Assembly: GCF_000003605.2 (NCBI RefSeq) | Contig: NW_003119432.1 | Coordinates: 15,069 to 61,811, forward strand | Source: Saccoglossus kowalevskii | Taxonomy: Eukaryota; Hemichordata; Enteropneusta; Harrimaniidae | Reading direction: 5' to 3' | Length of the DNA stretch: 46,743 nucleotides | Part shown: positions 33,401 to 45,400 of the stretch, in pieces | How positions within the stretch are numbered: the stretch's first letter is position 1 | How the letters are laid out: each line of letters opens with the position of its first letter | Program-made: the position numbers and the translations under genes | The notes under the pieces: generated by a model | Database searches by the model: none | What the model saw: the letters and a program-made list of their open reading frames with translations, nothing else | What the model was told of the DNA's origin: nothing

Positions 33401-36400
33401 TGATAAAGAAATGCATTGTTTACTGCCCCCCGAACTTCCATCTATTTACTACTTGTACTAAGAATGACAATATAACCACAGCAAGTATTGTTGCATTACC
33501 AAGCATAGATTTACGTATTGTGAGCGAGTGTGTATGTGTACACATATAGGTTATCTTCGTTTTTTCAGCGTATTGATTATATGTTGTATATAATACATAA
33601 TAGTGGTATAGGTTTATCAGCAACCCCAGTTTACTATTGGTATTGTTGTTGGTGTTGTGACTACAATAATGCACAAATGCTAGTAAAAACAATTTTTCAA
33701 ACTAAACTTTGATTGAATCTGTTGCTTTTCTTTGGTTTGTAAGTGAAATTGTGAAACAAAAATTCAGAATTACTAGCATGTTTTGTGCACTTTTGTGCAT
33801 TTATAAATATAATAATGCCTCCCATTATTGTATTATATGTAAAGTTTTACTGAAGGTAATATTTAAATTGGATTCTAAATCTTTTAAAAATCACAATCTA
33901 AAAGCTAAATTGGATCTGATCTGACCTGATAGGTGTTCAAAAGTTGAGAAAATTGTTGGGTTATTGCCCAAGTTTGAGTTTTGGAATATGAAACATTGAA
34001 ACAATTAAGAATCAATAAAAAAAATAAGAAAATGTTCTCTGTCAAGTTCAATGACCTAGAACTGTGCTTTATGCCTAATCCATTTAATGAGGTATTAGTT
34101 TGTAAACAAGTCAATAAAAAGAATATGATACCTAGAAATAATAACAACTATTTGTCTAATAATAATATTATCATTATGTTTATGACTTTTTATACATGAT
34201 CATACAGTGTAATTCGTATGACAATTTTACTTCTGTGTAATATAGGAATGACTTCCCTTTATTGAGTGTAGGTTGCTAGGGTAATGGTACAGTCTGCTCA
34301 ACTATGCCTCTATCTCATTATTGTGACCAAACTGATCAACTGGCCTAGATATTCTGTGCACGGTTTCCTTCATGCATGCTTGGTGATTCCCTGGTGGCAA
34401 CCTGTTAACACTGTTGTTATTGCTTCAAGCTTGATTAAACACAATGAAAGCAGCTTCAATTCGCTATATCTAAAGTGTACTTTTCCCAAACACAATGCAA
34501 AGTAAATTGCCACAGCTGAGCCTTTGGCATGCTTGGGGCATAATACCAAAACAACTTTACTGTTAGGCTTTAGTCTCTCAAGTGGAAATGCTCTTTAATT
34601 CATTCTTGAAGCTTCAATGCATTCTTCTGGAACATCGCCCTCTAGTGGCAACCACACTGTTGTTTATAGACACCATGGTAACAGTGACATTTTTTTTTTT
34701 GTGGTATGGCAATAGTCATTATGGGATCATTATGGTACTATACTTCTATCTTAGTTTTGTCTGCCTTATATTGTACCAGTACATTGAATTTGAATTCAAA
34801 GTTTTTATATTAAAGTTTCTACATGTATTGTAATAGAATCTAAAGATTACCTACTTAGTAGCAGCAATCACCCTTGTATTGTGAGTAGTTGAAATTCATG
34901 TCTTACCTTACGGTGTTCTTGTGTATCAAAACAAATATTCAGATAACCATGAATTTTACGCTTAAAAATATATGGCTGAAAACCATAAACGGCAATGTTT
35001 AAGCCATCTAACATTGATTTCTATGGAGAAAAGATCTCTTCATATCTGAAAATATTATTTGGTGAATTATATTGAAAAAATAGTATGTTTTTATAGATGA
35101 GTGTTGTCACAAATTTTTGAAAGATTCTGGACATTACTATTTATTTTCCATGAAATAATTACATGAATTACATGGGAATTGTTTGAAAAATTCTAATAGT
35201 TGGCATTTTTTCACACGATTTTCTCTGAAAACCATGATTTGTACTGGGCGAAAACATGCAAAAGGCTATGGCATATATTCAAGTCTTTACTCAAATAGCA
35301 CTTTTGAAACACAATATTGTGATAACTTTTTTACTTTAATAGATACCCATGAACAACCTTAAAATGCAGCAGATATTTGTAGTCCTCTAAATGACCTCTA
35401 GCCCATGGTTGCTTTTTACAGTATTATACCTCATAAGTATTGACAGGCGCCCTCATATGGTCTAATAAAGAAAACTCCTCAATGACTAACAAAAGTATTT
35501 TTTTGTCACATTATTCCTCAACTGTTACATTGTTTTTTTGCCTGGCTATTCACATTTTTGCTTTTTGAATATTATTCAAATATTATTTTTGTTTTTTAAA
35601 TATTATTTAAAAAAAAAGGCTTATGTCTAAGTTTAACTTAAATAATACTTAAGTAATTACAAGAAACTGTAATATTCAAATCTGTCATTGCTCTATTATT
35701 GGTAAAATTGAAATCTGTGTTATAATATTGATTTATTTCATTAAAAAGTGTGCCTAATATAACCTTTTGGTATTGGTAATATGAAACCTCGCAAACATTT
35801 TTTTTGTTTTCAATGAGAATTAAAATGATCCAATGTGATGGCAGGTAGTAATAGTTGAACTGATTATTGATTTGTCTATATGTACAAGAGTTTTTAGTCA
35901 TTAGTCTCTAGGATACCAACATCAAATACTGAAATGGATTACATTTAACTGGTCTATCAAGAGAAAACTATGCTTCTGTGCAGTCAGTCATACTAAATTA
36001 TATACCTTAAGAAAGATGGGTGTGCTTTTATGCCATTAGTCTAATTAGGTGTGCTTTACCTTTGGTTAATACTCTATTTATTGATATGCTAATTAATGGA
36101 TTTTAGGATTGAATATGATTATTGCGCTAATTAGGAAGAATGAAATAACTTAAAAGTTAAATTATAAAATATAGTACTGCATTTGCTCCATTAAAAACAT
36201 ATTTTTCAATAGAATTGCATGTAAGCTGCAACAGTTGTATTTATTGTACACTTGATAATTAAAATACAACTTATTTTGATTAGGATATTTAATAATAATA
36301 ATACTACTAATAATAAATACTTTATTGAAATCATATCCTCCAGATAAAAATACAATAAAGTTTGAGCCCCCCAAAAAATTATAACTTGAGAAATAATAAA

Positions 36401-39400
36401 TATTTTTGTAAGCTACTAATAGTTCAAATATGGAAATTATAATTAATAAGTTGCCTGCTGAAAGCTTCCACATATAGCTGTGATATGAAAGAAAATATAA
36501 TGGTGAACATGAACTGGTGCAGCAATATATATATTAGATAATATTTGGTAATCGTTGTCCTAAGTAACTATTAAAAATAGCTAGACGCTTTGAGCAATGG
36601 TTCTTTATCGATAGCATAGAAGTAAATGTTTTATGGTTTTTATGGTTCTTTCAGAAAATTAGAAAACAGAAATTCTGTTTTAGTATTTCAGATCCGTTGT
36701 TTCACTTATATCACCCCCTCAGGATATCACTTCACTGTAGGTTTAAAAAAAAATGTTGTGGGTAAAGGAAAAAAGCAGAAAAATTTAAAATTATCAAGTC
36801 TAAATGTCAGTAAAATATTTGCCATATATGGTCCTAAGATTTCAAGTAGGGAGAAATGGAATTTCAAATAAAAGTGCAGTAAATATATTACCCCCCCCCC
36901 CCACAGTGTTGAATGGTATACTGGTAATTCACCCATTATATTGTAATTATAAGATATACTACTCCAAACACTTAATGGTTCCTCTTCCACTTAAACTCTT
37001 GCCTAAGTGGTCTCAAGTAGTATAATTTTATAATTTTGTCACACTTGAGTGATAAACCTGACATAGCAATTAACATTTCCAGGTTGTAAAATGCATCAGT
37101 GATTAATTCTTTAATTTAGAAAATTCAAGATTAAAATTAAAATTTTCTATTCAATCATTTATAGCATTATCAAATTATATTCCATATACATTTTTTGTAA
37201 TAGCTTCTTTCCCTGCTTTTATGAATAACTGATACATGAACTTGAAGCAGCTTTACTTCGCTTTGTGAAAAAAAGTTTTTTTTTTTGAATTTCACCATTA
37301 TGTTTTTAATGAGTTGGCTAGTTGATTAATCCATCTTAACAACATCATCCTAGTTTGTCATATTGGCATTTGCAGTGATTTATGCCCACTGAGGCACTCC
37401 TAGTGATGGGTGCTTTATTAGCAGAAAGAACCAATTAGGCTACAGATAAAAGCCCCCTGGTTGATTTTTATAGGCGCTGCACTGTGCATGTCAAGAAAAG
37501 CCTATCAATAAAATGTTGTTATTGCATACTGGCTAGTCTGTGTTTAGAGTCGGCAAGCAGCAGGGATGCTTATACAAGTGAATGCTACATCTGTGGGCTG
37601 TACATGTCAACAAGGTTACCCACTCTGTTTTGTGTTTGTATCACATCAAATGCTGGTACATGATTCTGGAAACTATACAGGAAAACTTTTAGGCTGTGTT
37701 TTTTAACTTGAATCTCATGGATGACTACAATCTCAGGTTTGTTGTGTATTTTTATTAGAGATGTTTAGTACTATATTTGTTAGTTTTAGTCGTTTTAATG
37801 TGATCCGCTGCAGGCTATAATAGCTGAGACAACACAATTAATAAAATAAACCAAATACATGTAATATGCTTTAATAAAGTTGTCTGAGCATTCTAACCAC
37901 CCTTCTTCATTAATTTACTAGACATAACATAGTCTCGTTTCAATAATATATATATAATATGATATGGGAATTATATTTTCGTTTTTTTTTTTCTTTCGAA
38001 TGATATTTTAGACCGTTCGGTAAATGTGTGACATAATACGTATATAATATGATATGGGAATTATATTTTTGGTGTCTGTTTCTCGAATGATATTTTAGAC
38101 CGTTCGGTAAATGTGTGACATAAGTATTCTGAGCCGTATATAAGATTTTCCTGTGATTTTTAGGGCTGTGACTAACATGATCCTCTGACTCCTAGTCAAT
38201 ACTCGTTATTTCCCTATTTACACTTTAACTAAATAGATTTCATATAGATTATTTTAAAAAATGAAAATGTTCAATTTTAGTTGTAATTTAGAAAAAAATT
38301 GGTAAAAAAAATCATTATATATGTTCATTCTGTGAAAAGCAATAAAGATTGGTGATGGCAATAAATTGCTATAGAAAAGATAATAAATTTGTTGATTTAA
38401 CAACATAATTTTGGGGAAATTGCCATTATTGTCTCAGACAGTCTAATGTTTGCAGATCTTTGATAGACTACATTCCAACCAGGCTATTTGCCTGACTCTT
38501 TCTGTAATTTGATGCTGAGTATATACTACCCTTTCATGTAAGAATGGTTGATCCCTAAACTGGAATATCATTTTATAGTATATTTTAAAGAATTTTGGAG
38601 TTTGAAAATTCGCAAAGCTGCAATAGAGCAAATACTGTAGTTAGATTAAAGTTACAATTTTGTTATTTTCCCTAAAAAGGATATTTAATATTAATGTATT
38701 TATTTTATATACACCCGATAAAATCAGTTGCTCCGCAATAGGTCAGTTGTCTCATTAATGAAATCACTATAGTAGTTTTGTTGTTGACTGTACATGTGTA
38801 TATATGCAGATTTGATACTTTTTCATTTATTAATTGCTTGTGGATACTGCATTTTGATAATTATCTGTCTATGTTGGGAGTTGCCATGACAACCACTTTA
38901 AACCTGTGGTTTCTCAACAGTTGAATAAAGGTTTAGAAATCAGAATATTGTAATTATTGCCTGATATGTATACAATATTATATGATGTTTATACATGTAG
39001 GATTGACCTAAATAGTCAATACATTTCTAAAGATGCAATAAATGTTACAGTTACATGTATCTGTGGAGATTTCCAAGTGCGTCATATTTGCAACATGCTA
39101 GTTTTCCTGCAAAACAGGTATATAGCTGAGTCACTGTTTTATGTTCATTGACAATAAGACAATTTGATTCAACTGTGATTTATATAGGGTACAGCTTCCT
39201 AAGGTAATTTGAAACTGTCGCCTCTTTGTTAAGATCTCTCAATGGGAACCAAGCCTCACTTGAGCTTTTATGAGAATAACTGTAAAAGGAACAACTTAAT
39301 ATACAAGATGTGTCTTGTTGCCATGTCAACATGGCTGTAATGCACATTTTTATTGGATATCACAATTTTGATGGAAAAATAGTACTATTTACTGGCTGTA

Positions 39401-42400
39401 ATGAAAATGAATCTAATGCTTGGAGATAAAAAGAATTTTTGGGTTCATTTATGGTCTGATTTAAAGCAAGGGAAATGATTGTTTCTGCAAAGGATATTAC
39501 TATTCTAAGAGTTACCATATACTAGTACTTTTTTCAATCTGTAGAAATCTTGGCCAAGGGGGTATTTTTTTATGGCAGCTCTAGTTATTAAAAAATGTGA
39601 CCCACTTGGTGTGGCACCACTATTTGGGTGTTAGCTAGTGTGGAGTGAAAAGAAATTGGTTGTGTAATTAGGCTTTCAATGTTTTTTTGAAACTGTTTGA
39701 ATGGGAATAATAGAGTTGTGCAACTGGGCTTTCACTGTAAACGCAGGGTGCCATGTGTCAATATTTATCCTTGTTTTATCCCTACTTGTTCACTTATGAA
39801 TAGAATTCTCCATGGACCCTCCAGAAATTTTAGTCTGCATGCCATGGATTAAACTATTCTGCCCAAGGTGGGCAGGTGAACATTGTTCATGTGAATGTTT
39901 ATTTTAGACTCTGTATTGTGAACAAGCATGGGTTCTTTATTTATTTATTATGCTTGTCAATGTTCGCACAACATCCTGTCCATTCACCCCTCTAGCCTAT
40001 CACCCCTATCACAGAGTGGTATGTCTGTTTCTTATTCTTGACAATAGTTGTCCACACTAGTGACTTCTCTATCCCATTGGCATGTCATTGTTATACAGTG
40101 ATGATATGTCAAGAGTTTCTTTAGTATACTTGTTTAAAACATAACTGAATGTATTGGAACTCTGCACATCATGCCCAACTGATTGCTAGCTGGGATATGC
40201 TGTCATCGTGCTGGTGATAAAAAATGGAGGAAAATAGTCTTAGCTCTACTGAAGATAGAAGCTCGCTAACATCTACTTCCTCAGAGTTTCAGGGATTAAT
40301 TACGAACCAAAACAGTTATTTATATGACAGTGACAGTAGTTCGTGGGATGATGATGGCCAAGGCAGCAATTTCTCATTTTTTGAGGATAAAAGAACTTAT
40401 AACTTGTAAGTTGTGTTTCTCTCTAACCATGTGGCCTTAATTGTTTTCATTCATATACACACTGTGTTATGTACCATTTATTTTGTGTAAAGACTCTGAC
40501 CTCCCATAACACAGACTGTTAAACAGTCCATGGCATTTTACTGCATCATATCAAGAATAGCACTACATATGTCAGTGACCCTGTGCTGCCCTTGGTGGAG
40601 GTGATATGCACTCAACACATGCAGTAACGTTATTTAGACAGTTGCTAGGGATTTGAAGATTGATACTATAACCATGTAGTTCTGCAAGTTATCAGTTTCC
40701 AGATAAAGCCACATTCCAATATGGTTCTGTAGTTTTTTCTGTATTTTTTCTTTCTTTTTTGGTTTTTTTTTTACTACAATGCTCGTAAGCATATGGAATA
40801 CTATAAAAAATTTGGTATACACAGACTGCATGTTTTGAATAATATGTCATAAAAATATTAATAACTAATAGAAATATTGAATAGTAATAATAATAATAAG
40901 CTATGCTACATCAATATGTAACGTTTTTTGATAATTTTGTAAACAATTTTGAATTTTGTCCTGATCCGTGACAATTCAGTTGACTTGAACAGTTTGAATA
41001 GACGTTGTTACAGTAACATTGGATTTCCAACCAGGTGTAAATCTTTGGCCTGTCAGCTTACTGTCATGTTTCACTCTAATATATACAATAGAAAAACATT
41101 TTATTTGGCTGTGCAAAGTTTTCTCAAGTCTTAAGTTACTATTTGTCATAAGTGGTTACTAACCAAGAAATCCTAGATCACTATCGGTTTATCCAGTGCA
41201 CGAACTATGCATGGAGTATTTTGACTTCCACTGGAATTACCATACTCTCCCAAAATAATGTTGCGTGAGTATTCACGACCAAAGAGCAGGTCCTGTACTG
41301 GTAGTAATTTTTACACTGGTGGGAGTGGGTCTTCCAGTCGGCCTGCTACATCATCAAGTATTGGTTCTTTCAGAAGTGCTCCATCATCACTGGAGTCTGC
41401 ACCGCCACATCGCAGACCGAGCTCACCGCCGGTAGATAATGAACTCACACATGTGGAGTAGTAAGTTAGCAAATTTTATACCGATCCAATCTAGAGAAAG
41501 TAATCACCTACTTGATCTGTATTCTGATGTTTGATGGTTGTAAAAAAATGTTTCCTGATTAATCTTTCTTGGAATATTAATTTTGTTTCACACACAATTT
41601 TTGTCGTATATACACACTCATGGTTCAAAATTGTAACCACATACTGTTAGCTGCAAATTATGTAGATTTAACGTTGGCTACTGTGGACAGTTTTGTCTCC
41701 ATAAATCTCCACATTTACCAGGACAACAAATCACACAGGTATTGTGAAGTGAATCAGTGATAATTCATATTTTGTATACAACAAGTTGCCACAAATCAGT
41801 AAAAATAGTTATACTAATTTTAGGGGAAAATAATCATATTTTTAATTTTTTTTTCTCTCATTTTACAGGTTTTATTAAAACATTTTTTGGGAAATAGGAA
41901 AGTTAATTTAAATATAGTAATAGTACATAATAATAATAATAATAGGAAAGTAATTAAAAAAAAAGGTGTTGTACGAATAATTAGTCAGTCTCGATACCCC
42001 AATATATTATATAATGAAAACAAAATATACAACTATATATTAGTTTACATATTCAAAGTGTTAAAATGTTGAAAACACATTTTTGTAGGCAGACCCCATC
42101 TTTTCAAATACAGCTGGTTTTAAGCAGAATCATTGTGACTTTTTGAGTTGGTGTACAGAATAATACAACTGGAGGACTTTAACTTATTCCATTAATAGGG
42201 TCTTTCATGTTAAACTGTGTTCAAGCAAGGTGGTCTAGCTCTCATTGTAAAGGTCATATCTATTTAGTGTGGTAACACTTCACTATGTACAAACTGATTT
42301 ATCATGGAGTTAATCTCCACTGAATCAGAACACCAGAACAGAATTAAATGCTATCGGGCATTTTCAACATACATTGAAAACTAATTCCTGTATCTTATTA

Positions 42401-45400
42401 AAATTAAATATTCAAATCCATGCCCTAAGGAGTTTTTTCCCCCTGCCCTGGTATCAATCATGGGTGGAGACGTTTATTGATTGCATGTTCCTTTTACAAT
42501 AGCCTATACAAATGTTTACATTTTTTGTTGTTTTTCTGTTTGGTACTTGAATATGGAAAACTAAATATACCCTCAGCAGTAGTCAGCCATTGTTAATTGC
42601 TATGGCAATGATTTATATAAAACTACCATATATATTATATATATATATATATATTAGTAATATTTGTAATTTAATGAATAACTAATTACCAGTAATTATC
42701 CTTGATATGTTCTTTGCAATTTACTGATATTTATGTTTTACCAGTATAATTATTTTTTTAATTTGGAAATCCTGGTGAATGTGCTTAATGAAAGCACCAA
42801 CATTTCTCTGCTACAAAATACAAACTGCGATTACTTTAATAGTAATTTCTGGTCTATATATTCATCATTTTATGGAGAAAGTTGCAGGTTTCAAGTTCAT
42901 AGGGAGTTCAGTTATACTATACAAGTAAATTTAATATATCCAGATTGTAGTGAACAGACTGTACATTTTATTATCACGTTTGACACTGTCAATGACTAGC
43001 ATTGTGTGTCGGTGTTATTAGGTACAGTTCCAATTTCAAAGTTAACCTATCGTATCCCGCACATTCTTACACCAGGGTGTTAATCCAATTCTATGGTTTG
43101 TGGCTGACAATTGCATAGACTTGACACATCCTATCTTCCCATATACCAGTTCATTTAGTGGTAATGACAATCCAACAAAGAGATGGAAAAGAGTTGGTTT
43201 TATTTTGACTGTTACCACGGCAACCAATGAAGGTCATGCTCAGGACATATAGCTGATGGTGATCTCCAGCCTACTAGTATTTCAACAGTGAGTGAATCAG
43301 AATCTCCTGAAAAGATTTTTTAATAAAATGTAAAACAAACTGAAACAATCATAAGCACCAAAATATTTCACAAAATAATATAATTATTTCCATACTTTTA
43401 ACCTGTAACCAGTGTGAAATTATGTGTTCATTATGGTCCAAAATTATCAAAGAAACCATAAAAATGTGCAAAAAGTTGCAACCAAATTTTGAGGGAAAAA
43501 TATGATGATGTTTAAATGGTTGAGAAGGATTTGTAGATTTAATCTAGGAGTCAATATATTTAACTAAATTAAACTAAATAGAGGACACAGTAGATAAAAA
43601 GAATATGATGCTATCCCATAATGCAATAATGTATTCCCAGAGATTTTAGAATCTTTGCCTTTTGAACAATTCTTCTATTTGACAACACCGCCTTTAGTTT
43701 GATGTGTAATGTAGTATACACTTCCATTGACTGCATATTTATAAACTAACATGACCGCTAATTGTTCAGATTCAGTCACTGTATAATTACAAAATTTACA
43801 ATGACTTTAATCCAAAATGACAGTTACCATTGCTTTAAAAGGAGGTATTGCCAAATATGTGACCAACATATATCGAAGTGTCAAGTATTTGAAAATCTTC
43901 TTCGATCGTATATAATTAAAAATTATTGTTGACAAGTCACGTACAAGTGCAATGTAGCCTTTGTAGTGATAATATTTGATTTGAAATGTGATTTTCACTG
44001 GGTTTTCAACAAAAAAGGTTAACAGTGATGAAAGAGAATTGCAGTGACTTTAGTTTGTTGCCCGGTTGGATCTCCCATGGCAACCATGTATATGGCATAA
44101 CTGAATGTTCAACAACATTCCTGCATCGTCTCTCCCTAGTGAAAAAAATCTTTTGAAGATTGTAACAATTAACACTCTATTTAGTTCTGAAAGTTTGTTT
44201 TTTTTAAATAAAAGAAAAAATTGGCAAGAATTGTAAACAAACCATTTGTGTTTCTGTGTTTCTGTGTCGTAAATGCTGTAACAATTGAGTGAGGTCATGT
44301 CACCTTCAGTTGTCCTGCTGCTATGTATTTTAACTATAACAGCACTCTGCTACTTACATGTTCTAAAGCCTTGTGGTAATTGGAACTTCCTTTGTTCAAG
44401 CACTTGAAAACATCGCAAACATGCTACAATTCAAACCAACATCTTTTGAATGACAATGTCTGTTAACAATGCTCAATAAATATTTTGCCATGATTTGTTC
44501 AGATCCTGAATATTGTTATACTGCCAAGGCTCGATTTCAAATTAAATAGCAGTGTCAAATTTTGTTACTTTTCAAGTCTTAAGACTCTGCATATCCACAC
44601 TGACACCTCATTATTAACCAGACTTATGTGTAAAAAAACTCACGTTGAACATTTAGGGATTACTTGATTCTGTTTTTTTTTTTTTGGGGGGGGGGTATCC
44701 TAGATTGACTGGCATATAGCAAATATGGCAGTGATCCATACTACCTTTACAGTAACTTGTTTTCTTCTTAAAGAATATTTATGTACAATACTTTCTAGCA
44801 ATTGGCTTGTGTGTATAATTCTGTCTTTAGGTGTGTATACCAAACAAAATTCTGCTTTTTACAAGTTTTAGGTGAATATTGCTTCAAACTATCATATTTG
44901 CTCTGACAGAAGTGTATCTCCAATAGAAGTGTATGTAAACCACAAATTGCACATACATGTATGTATGTAGTGTTGACCATAGACTTATCTCTGTCTTTTA
45001 AGGAAGTGCATATGCGCTATTATTTACAGACTCACTAATCTGCACAAGAATATCTCTGGATGTTCATGCTGATTGCTGATTTTGTGATCATATCGCAATT
45101 AAAATCGACTCCTTCAATTTGTGTGAGATCTTCATCGCACACCTGGCAGCCTCATTTGATAAATCCTTGATTATGTATATATCGAGGTTCTTATAAAAGT
45201 ATTATGCAGGAACCAAGGACTGGGAAATAAAGTAACACACATCATTTGTATTATCAAAATTCAATTATAGTAAAAAAGTCTAAAATGTTAATCTCAAAAT
45301 TGAGATTATCAGCAACATATTATATTAGCAGCTGTGAACAGATTAGTTCAACATTTGTTGAAGATTAATGTTAGGATATTTAATATCAAAAGGCATGGTC

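Larger units (their letters stand above)
24080..40223 (+). other. Long intron of the EF-hand/WD gene (form 1), rich in repeats
   Basis: About 16 kb with no further exon recognised. Contains the LINE and nested MITE (25.28-26.84 kb), a G-rich tract (26929-26977), inverted-repeat elements at 28.5-28.95 and 29.3-30.4 kb, a MITE at 32113-32417, the 608-N gap, the 90-bp duplication at 37951-38122 and small microsatellites (27463-27480 ATT, 28287-28302 GGATA). Otherwise AT-rich, CpG-poor sequence. Confidence 0.45.

Noticed and set aside
34840-35470. Possible dispersed repeat (GGCGCCCTCATATGG, ACCATAAACGGCAATG)
   Set aside because: Feels repeat-like but I found no second copy in the window and no borders.
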